This document shows, in pieces, positions 16,373 to 23,972 of a DNA stretch of 32,571 nucleotides. Under the pieces are notes generated by a model. That model worked only from the letters and a program-made list of their open reading frames with translations. It did no database searches and was not told the DNA's origin. Numbering within the stretch: the stretch's first letter is position 1; every line of letters begins with the position of its first letter. Source of the DNA: an uncultured Acetatifactor sp. (GTDB lineage: Bacteria; Bacillota; Clostridia; Lachnospirales; Lachnospiraceae); the NCBI GenBank assembly GCA_934394665.1, contig CAKRRS010000025.1:1-32571 (forward strand). Reading direction: 5' to 3'. A program made the position numbers and the translations under genes.

Positions 16373-17146
16373 TCAGCTTAAAGTATTTCGATACTCATTG
16401 GCCGAGATTCCTTCCAGCTTTTTGAATACCCGGGAGAAATGGGCCAGATCCTGGAATCCCACTTCTTCTGCGATATCATAGATTCTGCGGGAAGGATCCT
16501 GTAACAGTTCCTTAGCTTCCGCAATACGTGCTTTGTTCAGGGCAACGGAAAAATTCTCGCCCGTATGCTTATTTAACAGCTTGCTCAGATGCCACTGGCT
16601 CACATAACAGTGATCCGCCACATCCGCTAGCTGGATTCGTTCTCTGGAATGTTCTTTGATATATTCCAGTGCTTTTGTCACCACAAAATTATTCGCTTCG
16701 CTATTGTACAGTACGGCATCATCCCTGTCTTCTTCCGTAGGTTCCTCTATCTCTCCTTCTTCCATGGGGAACATCTTCAGCTTCTCCGTCATGGTCTCAA
16801 TAGCTTCGTACAATTCATCCATCTTGGATGGTTTCAGCAGGAAGGCCGACACCCCAAGTCGGATAGCTTCCTGCGCATATGTAAATTCACGATACCCCGT
16901 AAGAATAGACACCTGCATGTACGGGAATTCTGATTTCAGACCGGCGATCATGGTCAGTCCGTCCATTTTCGGCATACTGATATCGGAGATGACGATAGCA
17001 GGCTTCTCCCTGCGGATCACTTCCATCCCTTCGATTCCGTTATAGCCGAATCCCACGACCTTACAATTCCAGTGCTCCCAGGGGATACTCCGGGACAGTC
17101 CCTCCACGATCAGCGGTTCATCATCAATAATCACTACCTTGTACAT
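16373..17146 (-). CDS. AraC-type response regulator (YesN-like)
   Basis: The protein has 257 residues. An N-terminal receiver domain shows IIDDE (acidic pair at 8-9), the phospho-acceptor Asp55 in ISDISMPKMDG and the conserved Lys in FLLKPSK. An acidic linker follows (GEIEEPTEEDRDD), then an AraC double helix-turn-helix from about 158, including GFQDLAHFSRVFKKLEG. Such regulators activate neighbouring sugar-uptake genes once phosphorylated by a YesM-type kinase. The likely partner is the kinase at 20546-22321, on the far side of the transporter genes. The ATG at 17146 has GAGAGGTG upstream; earlier in-frame starts would overlap the permease gene. Its DNA target is probably upstream of the phosphorylase gene, where the promoter has a poor -35. 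Confidence 0.92.
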   Translation of the reverse strand: MYKVVIIDDEPLIVEGLSRSIPWEHWNCKVVGFGYNGIEGMEVIRREKPAIVISDISMPKMDGLTMIAGLKSEFPYMQVSILTGYREFTYAQEAIRLGVSAFLLKPSKMDELYEAIETMTEKLKMFPMEEGEIEEPTEEDRDDAVLYNSEANNFVVTKALEYIKEHSRERIQLADVADHCYVSQWHLSKLLNKHTGENFSVALNKARIAEAKELLQDPSRRIYDIAEEVGFQDLAHFSRVFKKLEGISANEYRNTLS

Positions 17147-17225
17147 ACCGGCACCTCTCATATGTTCATCTGTCATGTTCGTTAAGCAGATGTTATTAAG
17201 CAGAACCCATTCGCTTAATAGCATT

Positions 17226-18080
17226 CTACCCCTTAACGGCACCTGCTGTCATTCCTTTTATGATATATTTCTGTAAGAAAATGTACACGATTACGACCGG
17301 CACAACTACCAGGGTAACGGCTGCTGCCATCAGTCCGTAGTTCGTTCCTTCCTGGCTGGTCAGTTCATTCAAAAGTCTTGTGATGGTACGCATCTCCGGA
17401 CGGCGAAGGAAGAACATCTGTGTAAACAGATCATTGTAGCTCCACAGGAATGCGAAAATAGCTACCGTAGCGAAAGAAGGCTTGGTCAACGGCATGATGA
17501 CCTTGAAATAAATCTGGAATGCATTACAGCCTTCCATGTACGCTGCTTCTTCCAGTTCCAGCGGCAGGCTCTTCATGTACCCGGACAACACTACGATGGA
17601 GAATGCCAGGTTACCGGCTACCTGCGGCAGGATCACAGACAGCATGGTCAGTCCCCAGCTGCTGGTATTAACGATCCCCCAGGAGGTCTCCATGGAGAAC
17701 ACCGGGATGATGGTGGCGAATACCGGGAACATCATAGCGGACACTACCATGGAATACAGGAAGCTGCTTCCCCGGAAACAATATCTTGCCAGTGCATATG
17801 CTGCCATACCCGCTAACAGAATTACTAACAGTGATACCATCATGGAGATGAAGATACTGTTGCGGTAAGCTCCGAAGATATTCAGATTACCGAATGCCTT
17901 ACGATAGTTGGCTGTGGTGAACAGATCCCCCACCGGCAGAGAGAAAGAATCTGCAAGGATCTTATCCTTCGCCTTGAAGGAGTTCTGGATGACCCAGATG
18001 ATCGGATAGATCGTAGTAAAAGCCCAGATGGTCAGGAAAAGGTATACCAATATGGATCCAACGGATATTTTTTTCTTCAT
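17226..18080 (-). CDS. Carbohydrate ABC transporter permease, MalG type
   Basis: This 284-residue inner-membrane subunit of a CUT1 sugar importer has six predicted membrane segments and the cytoplasmic EAA loop EEAAYMEGCNAFQIYFKVIM, which docks the ATPase. The ending, FLQKYIIKGMTAGAVKG, is typical of MalG-like permeases. AGGAGGG precedes the ATG in the 11-base gap after the partner permease, so the two are co-translated. No ATPase gene is in the cluster. CUT1 systems of Firmicutes often share one MsmK-type ATPase encoded elsewhere. The substrate is inferred to be a GlcNAc disaccharide from the neighbours. Confidence 0.93.
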   Translation of the reverse strand: MKKKISVGSILVYLFLTIWAFTTIYPIIWVIQNSFKAKDKILADSFSLPVGDLFTTANYRKAFGNLNIFGAYRNSIFISMMVSLLVILLAGMAAYALARYCFRGSSFLYSMVVSAMMFPVFATIIPVFSMETSWGIVNTSSWGLTMLSVILPQVAGNLAFSIVVLSGYMKSLPLELEEAAYMEGCNAFQIYFKVIMPLTKPSFATVAIFAFLWSYNDLFTQMFFLRRPEMRTITRLLNELTSQEGTNYGLMAAAVTLVVVPVVIVYIFLQKYIIKGMTAGAVKG

Positions 18081-18091
18081 GGTCTTCCCTC

Positions 18092-18979
18092 CTAGTAATC
18101 TTTTTCTTTGAAGATGGCATTTACCACCTTAGCCAGTACGATGCCGAGTACTACGATCAGTACTGCCAGTGCGGAACCGTAATCTACATTCTTAGTCTCC
18201 ATGGTGTGATAGTACATGTAGGTTCCGGTAAGGAAGGTGCTCTTTAAGGGCATTCCCTTCGGGAACATGGTCCAGGGCAGGTCGAATACTTTCAGGGCAC
18301 CAGTGACTGCCAGAACGCTGCAGGTACAGATCACGTTGTGTAACAGTGGTATGGATATGTATCTTACCTTCTGGAATGTAGAAGCTCCGTCAATTCTGGC
18401 TGCTTCATACAATTCATCGGAAATATTATTCAGTCCCGTGATCAGGATCACGAAATAGAATCCTACATACTGCCACATAACCGGCAGCATCATGGTGAAA
18501 AGTGCGATCCCTTCGCCCTTCCAGTCTGTCAGTCCGACCTTACCCAGTTTTTCCAGGATCTGGTTCAGCATACCCTTGTCATACAGGAAGATCAGGTTGA
18601 ACAACAGACCAAGTGCGGTAGCAGAGATCACGATAGGGAAGAAGTATACCGTCTTGAAAAAGTGTTTCCCGTGTGTAATATTATCTACCATCAATGCCAG
18701 GACAATAGCGATTCCCACCTGACCCACCAGCGTAACCAGCATCATGATCAGTGTGTTTTTCAGGGAAATCCACATAACTTCATCATGAAACATCTCTACA
18801 TAGTTGCTGTACCAGGGATCCAGGAATCCTTCACCGCTGCTTCCCAGCTGTCGTATATTCTGAAAACTATTCCAGATATTCTGTAAGAACGGGTAATACA
18901 AATAGACAATCATGAAAAGAAAGGCGGGGATCAGGAAAATTATTGCCGGTTTCTTATTCTTGTATATACTTGCTCCCAT
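18092..18979 (-). CDS. Carbohydrate ABC transporter permease, MalF/UgpA type
   Basis: The 295-residue membrane subunit forms the channel with the MalG-type permease. It has about six membrane segments, starting with PAIIFLIPAFLFMIVYLYYP, and the EAA loop DELYEAARIDGASTFQKVRY. GGAGG lies just before the ATG. It follows the binding-protein gene after a 77-base gap with a GC-rich stem-loop, an arrangement known to let the binding protein be made in excess over the permeases. Confidence 0.93.
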   Translation of the reverse strand: MGASIYKNKKPAIIFLIPAFLFMIVYLYYPFLQNIWNSFQNIRQLGSSGEGFLDPWYSNYVEMFHDEVMWISLKNTLIMMLVTLVGQVGIAIVLALMVDNITHGKHFFKTVYFFPIVISATALGLLFNLIFLYDKGMLNQILEKLGKVGLTDWKGEGIALFTMMLPVMWQYVGFYFVILITGLNNISDELYEAARIDGASTFQKVRYISIPLLHNVICTCSVLAVTGALKVFDLPWTMFPKGMPLKSTFLTGTYMYYHTMETKNVDYGSALAVLIVVLGIVLAKVVNAIFKEKDY

Positions 18980-19010
18980 ATGCTTCCTCCATTCACTTTC
19001 CTGTTGAAAT

Positions 19011-19036
19011 CAGCCGGAGGTTTTATCCCCCGGCTG
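19011..19036 (-). terminator. Stem-loop between binding protein and permease genes
   Basis: CAGCCGG and CCGGCTG form a perfect 7-bp stem around a 12-base loop, about 20 bases past the binding-protein stop. No T-run follows on the minus strand, so it is better read as an mRNA-stabilising or partial-termination structure than as a full terminator. Confidence 0.55.
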
Positions 19037-19056
19037 AGCAAGAAATCTTTTTTATT

Positions 19057-20436
19057 TTACTGCTGTGCGTGATACAGCTTCAGTCCTTCTTCCACTGCCT
19101 CAGCTGCGTCCAGCTTACCGGTTACGATCTCGGGCATGCCGTCAAAAGTAGTTACACGGCAGTCACCCATGAAGATGTCCTGTACGGCTCCGGTCAGGGA
19201 TGTAACACCGGACATCATATCCATAGCTTCGATCTGCAATGCATTGAACTGACTCTCGTCTACTGCAGGAGCGTTCTTCAGAGCGCTTGCGGTATGCTGT
19301 GCAAATACGGGAACTAATTCATCAGAGGTCATGTAGCTTACGAAATCAACAGCTGCTGCTCTCTTGTCGGGATCCTCCCATGCTTTTCTGGTGATGTAGT
19401 AACCCATGGACAGACCACCGATCAGATCGGTTGCCTTTCTGTCACCATTGCCGGGTACATAGGTAACGGTAAAGTTAGCCAGCTTGTCAGCATCCAGGGT
19501 AGAAGCATCCTCGGGATCGGACTGGCATGCACTTACAATACCGCCAACCTTCCAGGAACCATCGATCAGGAATGCAGCCTTGCTGTCTACGAACATTGCA
19601 AAAGTCTCATCATCGGTAGCGGATAAAGTGTTGTCAGGGAAATATCCCAGTTCATACAGTTCTTTGATATCCAGCATACCGTCTACCCAGGAAGTAGCAT
19701 CCTCAATTCCTGTGGGAACCTGTACATGATTCTCAGGGGTGTTATGATTAAAGATCGCATACTCCCACCAATAATGAGGGATGTTGCCCAGAGCTGCTGC
19801 AATCGGAGTATATCCTGCATCCTTGATCTTCTGGCAGTCTTCCTTGAACATGTCCATGGTGTAATCAGCGCCGGGTACTTCTACGCCTGCTGCATCCAGG
19901 ACTTCTTTGTTCACGAACATTGCTTCCCAGAAACCGTTGACGGGAACTGCGTATTTTTTGCCGTCTACCAGAGAGTCAGCGATCAGATCATCATTCATGT
20001 TAGATGCATAATCGGGATACTCTGCGCGGATCTCATCAATAGAAACTACCTTGTCAGCTTCGATGAAGCTGTTTGCATCTGCTCCGTTGAAGAAGAACAG
20101 TACGTCGGGTTCGGAGCCTGTCTCGAAGTCAGTGATTACTCTGGTCTTGAAGGTCTCATCAGAAGTAGCAGAGGTATCTGCCACAGTGTTACCGGTCTCG
20201 TCACACCATGCCTTTACGGCATTTTTGAAATTCTGTGCGTTACCATCTTCACCTGCGAAGGTGGTGGTTACATTCAGTTCTACAGGCTTTGCTGTAGCTG
20301 TTGTTCCCTCGGAGCTTGTCGTACTTTCTGTTTTTGTGCCGGTCGTCTCTACGCCCCCGTCAGACGGCTGGCTGCCACATGCTGCAAGAGAAAAAATCAT
20401 GGTACCTGCCAGCATTGCTGCAATAAATCGTTTCAT
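19057..20436 (-). CDS. Extracellular sugar-binding lipoprotein of the ABC importer
   Basis: The 459-residue protein has a lipoprotein signal peptide with lipobox LAAC (Cys20), then a low-complexity Ser/Thr-rich linker (about 24-50), then a type-1 extracellular solute-binding domain (LNVTTTFAG onward, with GSWKVGG and DLIGGLSMGYYITRKAWEDP). It captures the sugar outside and delivers it to the two permeases downstream. The ATG has GGGAGG upstream. The gene follows the sensor kinase with a 109-base gap that contains a possible extra promoter. The ligand is inferred as chitobiose or a related GlcNAc oligosaccharide only from the linked phosphorylase, nagB and nagA. Confidence 0.9.
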   Translation of the reverse strand: MKRFIAAMLAGTMIFSLAACGSQPSDGGVETTGTKTESTTSSEGTTATAKPVELNVTTTFAGEDGNAQNFKNAVKAWCDETGNTVADTSATSDETFKTRVITDFETGSEPDVLFFFNGADANSFIEADKVVSIDEIRAEYPDYASNMNDDLIADSLVDGKKYAVPVNGFWEAMFVNKEVLDAAGVEVPGADYTMDMFKEDCQKIKDAGYTPIAAALGNIPHYWWEYAIFNHNTPENHVQVPTGIEDATSWVDGMLDIKELYELGYFPDNTLSATDDETFAMFVDSKAAFLIDGSWKVGGIVSACQSDPEDASTLDADKLANFTVTYVPGNGDRKATDLIGGLSMGYYITRKAWEDPDKRAAAVDFVSYMTSDELVPVFAQHTASALKNAPAVDESQFNALQIEAMDMMSGVTSLTGAVQDIFMGDCRVTTFDGMPEIVTGKLDAAEAVEEGLKLYHAQQ

Positions 20437-20463
20437 ACACTATACCTCCCAAATTTTGTTTTC

Positions 20464-20480
20464 CAGATGTTCTTCATCTG
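20464..20480 (-). promoter_or_regulatory. Leader hairpin of the binding-protein gene
   Basis: CAGATG-TTCTT-CATCTG is a perfect 6-bp stem with a five-base loop, about 30 bases upstream of the binding-protein ATG. It would be near the 5' end of any transcript from the possible promoter just upstream. Confidence 0.35.
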
Positions 20481-20490
20481 TTGTAACTAT

Positions 20491-20517
20491 ATAATAGTAT
20501 GAATGGGGGAAAATCAA
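20491..20517 (-). promoter_or_regulatory. Possible internal promoter before the binding-protein gene
   Basis: On the minus strand TTGATT is followed after 15 bases by TATTAT, a short spacer. If used, it would raise transporter expression relative to the kinase gene upstream. Confidence 0.3.
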
Positions 20518-20545
20518 AATTGTTGCCTTTGGCTTTTTTTGCCTA

Positions 20546-22321
20546 TTATTGTTGTCTTCCTTCATCAATTTTGACCAAAATTGTACTAACTGTATGATTA
20601 CTTTTGTTATTAGTGATGAACAATCCGCACTCCGGACCGTACATCATGCGAAGTCTTTGGTCAACATTACGGATTCCAAGGCTTACACGGTGTTCCTTTT
20701 GTGGATTCGGTTCTTCCTTTAACAGCTTGTGTATCTTCGCCTGATCTTCTTCACTTAAAGCGCGGTTGTTCTCAATCTCGATACACAACAGATCTTCCCG
20801 CTTGCGATACAGACGGATCACCAGCTCCCCTTCTCTGGTAATGCTCATGCCGTGTTCAATGGCATTCTCTGCAATGGGCTGCACGATCAGGCGGGGAATC
20901 TTATAGTTTAACAGGCTCTCATCTATTTCTTTTCGACAGGTGAATTTCTCTCCATACCGCTGTGTGATGATATAGAGATATGCATCCACATATTCCATCT
21001 CCTCCGCCACAGTATTGTAAGGATCCGCCTTACGGTTCATGGTGGCTTCCAGCATAGTGGACAGTGCCTCGATCATCTGACTGACACGCATATTACCGTT
21101 CAGGCGTGCCTCCCAGTTGATGATCTCCAATGTATTATTCAGGAAATGTGGATTGATCTGTGACTGCAATGCCATGATCTTTGCATCCCGCAGTGCGATC
21201 TCTTCCATGTAGATTTTATCAAACTGCTGCTTCAGCTGGGATGACATATAATTAAACGATTCTTCCATATGATAGAATTCTTCGCTGTTTGCCATATTCT
21301 CTATCTGGGTGCCGTACTCCCCGGCTCTCACCACATCAAATACCTTAATGAGATCCTGCACCGGTCTGTTGACCCGTTTATTCAGGAAATTATAAATAAT
21401 GAATACCAGCGGCAGTGCAAACACCGCCAGAATTCCGTATACATAGCGGATTGTCTTAATCTCTGCATAGATTGCCGACCGGTCCAGTTCTACCACACAG
21501 TCTAACGTGGAATGGTACAGCTTCAGCCTCTTATATACATAAGGGTTCTGCCTGCCGCTCGCATGCTCTATAAAGCTGCCATTTTCCGCAAGCTGATTCT
21601 GCTGTTCTTCGCCATAGTGCAAGCTGTCGCCCCCCTCCAGGCTTAAAGCATGTGTGCCGTCGAGATAAACCACAGCGTTTTCATAACCCCAGACACTTTT
21701 TAAACTCTCCATCAGAGATTCTTCGTTCAATTCGATCGCGAGGATTGCAAAAGGGTGGAATTTGGAGTCCACCAGGTTACGGATCATATACAGTCGTCCG
21801 TCGTAGCTGCGCAGTTCCGTCCGGGTATCCAGGTCATCCATCTCTTCTAACAGATCCTTTGCCACATAGGTCTTGAAATAAGTGATGTCACGATAGGTTC
21901 CGCCGGTACTGTTATTGTAGGTGTAATAGATATCATCGGGATATTCCCGGAATACCAGGTTCACAGCCTGGCAGTTTTTATGGAACATATACTGCTGCTC
22001 CAGGAAGGTAAATACGGTTGTCTGGAAATCCCGTCTGTTTCCGCCATTCTGATACGTCAGATATGCTTCCCGGATCACGTTCAGATAGGAAGCATTCTTG
22101 GATGCGGTCTCACTCTCTGCCAGCTGCAGCTCCATGATCTCTGCCGCCTTTTCCATGGACGTCGTCACGGACCGATCGATCTGGGTATGTACTTTCCGTG
22201 TAGCCATAATGCTCATGATGCCGTTAGTCAGAAGCAGCGGCAGGAACCAGCCGAATAACAGTAGGAAAAGCATACTCCATAGCAAGGATTTCCGTCTGCA
22301 GATTTTTTCTTTTGTCTTCAT
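20546..22321 (-). CDS. YesM-type sensor histidine kinase
   Basis: The 591-residue membrane kinase has one membrane segment near residues 12-36, a large extracellular sensor region (about 40-300), a second segment (about 300-321), a HAMP linker (KRVNRPVQDLIKVFDVV) and a His_kinase/HATPase module. The phospho-acceptor is His392 in SQINPHFLNNTLE; many relatives have Tyr where this has the first Asn. The ATP site shows QPIAENAIEHG and LGIRNVDQRLRMMYG. The ATG at 22321 is chosen over one two codons upstream, which would directly touch the GAGGGGG ribosome site. It should sense extracellular sugar, perhaps through the binding protein, and phosphorylate the AraC-type regulator at 16373-17146. Confidence 0.92.
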   Translation of the reverse strand: MKTKEKICRRKSLLWSMLFLLLFGWFLPLLLTNGIMSIMATRKVHTQIDRSVTTSMEKAAEIMELQLAESETASKNASYLNVIREAYLTYQNGGNRRDFQTTVFTFLEQQYMFHKNCQAVNLVFREYPDDIYYTYNNSTGGTYRDITYFKTYVAKDLLEEMDDLDTRTELRSYDGRLYMIRNLVDSKFHPFAILAIELNEESLMESLKSVWGYENAVVYLDGTHALSLEGGDSLHYGEEQQNQLAENGSFIEHASGRQNPYVYKRLKLYHSTLDCVVELDRSAIYAEIKTIRYVYGILAVFALPLVFIIYNFLNKRVNRPVQDLIKVFDVVRAGEYGTQIENMANSEEFYHMEESFNYMSSQLKQQFDKIYMEEIALRDAKIMALQSQINPHFLNNTLEIINWEARLNGNMRVSQMIEALSTMLEATMNRKADPYNTVAEEMEYVDAYLYIITQRYGEKFTCRKEIDESLLNYKIPRLIVQPIAENAIEHGMSITREGELVIRLYRKREDLLCIEIENNRALSEEDQAKIHKLLKEEPNPQKEHRVSLGIRNVDQRLRMMYGPECGLFITNNKSNHTVSTILVKIDEGRQQ

Positions 22322-22352
22322 GAACATCCCCCTCAGAAAATTTTTGTATATA

Positions 22353-22395
22353 GAAAGATGATAACACAGTTCTCCACTGTGTTACCATCTCTTTC
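22353..22395 (-). terminator. Long stem-loop between phosphohexomutase and kinase genes
   Basis: GAAAGATGATAACACAGT (22353-22370) pairs with ACTGTGTTACCATCTCTTTC (22376-22395) around a five-base loop with one mismatch and one bulge. It begins 20 bases past the mutase stop. The minus-strand 3' side runs into TTTCTATATAC, a weak T-tract, so partial termination is plausible and would lower kinase expression relative to the enzymes upstream. Confidence 0.55.
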
Positions 22396-22415
22396 ACCAA
22401 ATTATGATAATCCAT

Positions 22416-23834
22416 TTACTTTTTCAGCAATAAGTAATCCTCGAAGATCTCGCAAAGCTGCTTTGCATCTTCCGCTTCCGGCATCTCACAGAAGATTCGA
22501 AGTAACGGTTCCGTACCGGAGAACCGTACAGAAATCCATCCACCGTTTTTCAAATACAGCTTTACCCCGTCAAGGTAAGAAATCTGCTCTACTTCGTAGG
22601 GAATCTCCGGCAATTTCTTTTCTTCCAGCAGATGCTTCTGAATCGCTTCCTTTTTCTCCTGACTGAAGCGGTAGTCTCTCTCTTCCAATGCAAGCTTACC
22701 GTACTGCGCATGGATCTCTTCCATGATCGCGGAAAGCTTTTTGCCGGTGACAGCAAGCATTTCCACCAGCAATGCAGATGCATAGACACCATCCTTACCC
22801 TTGATATGACCACGAACCGTCAATCCACCTGATGACTCTCCGCCGATGACAGCATCCGTTGCATACATTTTCGCAGAGATATGTTTAAATCCTACGGGAA
22901 CCTCATAGCATTTCTCACCGAAGCTCTCTGCCACGCGGTCCAGCATATGCGTGGTGCAGATATTGCGGACTACGGGGCCGTGCCAGCCCTTGTATTTCAT
23001 CAGGTAATAGTACAGCAGTACCAGAATGTCATTGGGATGCAGAAAGTTTCCCTTTTCATCGATGACACCGATACGGTCCGCATCACCGTCGGTTGCGATT
23101 CCCATGTCGCATTTTCTGTCCAGAACATAGTTCTGTAAAGCACGCAGCGTGTCTGCTGTAGGTGCCGGCAGTTTACCTCCAAACAACGTATCATGACGCT
23201 CATGAATAGTCTCCAACTCGCATCTCGCAGTCATCAGCACAGTCTTAATAGAGGTCTCGCTGACGCCATACATGGGATCCAGTGCCACGCGCAGTCCCGC
23301 TTCACGGATAGCTTCCATATCCACTGCGGCAATGATGCTGTCCAGGTACTCATTCAAAGGATAGATTTCTTCGATCAGTCCGGCTTCCAGTGCTTTCTGA
23401 TAATCCATTTCATTCACGGGCAGATCCGTCACCTCATTAATAAACTGCTCGATCTCCATGGTCTGTTTCTCGTCTGCATCTCTGCCGCCGTAGGTGAATA
23501 CCTTAACTCCATTGTAGATTGCCGGATTATGGCTCGCCGTGATCATCATACCGTACTGGTAATCATGCTTCATCACATAGAACATTACCAGAGGTGTCGG
23601 TACGGATTTATTGATCAGTTTTGTATGTATCCCTTCTGCCGCAAATACCATTGCCGCCCACTGCATGGCTTCCTTGGACAGGAAACGTCGGTCATAACCG
23701 ATGACCATTCCGGTGTTCTCCACACCTTCCTTTTTCATCTTATCGCACAGTGCCTTGGACAGGATCTGGATATTCTCCTTCGTAAAATCTTCTCCGATGA
23801 CGGCTCGGAAACCACCGGTACCAAATTTGATCAT
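22416..23834 (-). CDS. Phosphohexomutase, proposed GlcNAc-1-phosphate mutase
   Basis: The 472-residue protein is an alpha-D-phosphohexomutase (phosphoglucomutase/phosphomannomutase family). It shows the catalytic phosphoserine loop TASHNP (Ser101), the metal loop DGDADR (249-254), the sugar-recognition loop GGESSGG (331-337) and the phosphate-binding RFSGTEP near the C-terminus. All four active-site motifs are intact. The sugar loop differs from the usual GlmM form. Family membership alone does not fix the substrate. Directly downstream of the chitobiose phosphorylase, the simplest role is converting GlcNAc-1-P to GlcNAc-6-P for NagA. The Vibrio chitobiose operon pairs the same two enzyme types. 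AGGAGG precedes the ATG. Confidence 0.88.
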   Translation of the reverse strand: MIKFGTGGFRAVIGEDFTKENIQILSKALCDKMKKEGVENTGMVIGYDRRFLSKEAMQWAAMVFAAEGIHTKLINKSVPTPLVMFYVMKHDYQYGMMITASHNPAIYNGVKVFTYGGRDADEKQTMEIEQFINEVTDLPVNEMDYQKALEAGLIEEIYPLNEYLDSIIAAVDMEAIREAGLRVALDPMYGVSETSIKTVLMTARCELETIHERHDTLFGGKLPAPTADTLRALQNYVLDRKCDMGIATDGDADRIGVIDEKGNFLHPNDILVLLYYYLMKYKGWHGPVVRNICTTHMLDRVAESFGEKCYEVPVGFKHISAKMYATDAVIGGESSGGLTVRGHIKGKDGVYASALLVEMLAVTGKKLSAIMEEIHAQYGKLALEERDYRFSQEKKEAIQKHLLEEKKLPEIPYEVEQISYLDGVKLYLKNGGWISVRFSGTEPLLRIFCEMPEAEDAKQLCEIFEDYLLLKK

Positions 23835-23909
23835 AATGCTGCCTCCTTATATATTATCTTTTTTGCTTTTGTTCCGTGCTACGCACTACCACTTCTCCGC
23901 TCCGGTCCC

Positions 23910-23956
23910 AAGGTCTTTCACCCACTTATGAGCAAGCTCATGTGGGCTTAGACCTT
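23910..23956 (-). terminator. Composite stem-loop between phosphorylase and mutase genes
   Basis: Three collinear arm pairs make one long hairpin: AAGGTCT/AGACCTT outside, CCCAC/GTGGG in the middle and ATGAGC-AA-GCTCAT at the tip; GGTC/GACC may extend the base. No T-run follows on the minus strand. It lies 16 bases past the phosphorylase stop and may protect the upstream mRNA from 3' decay or partly terminate. Confidence 0.55.
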
Positions 23957-23972
23957 TTGACCCTGACATCAT

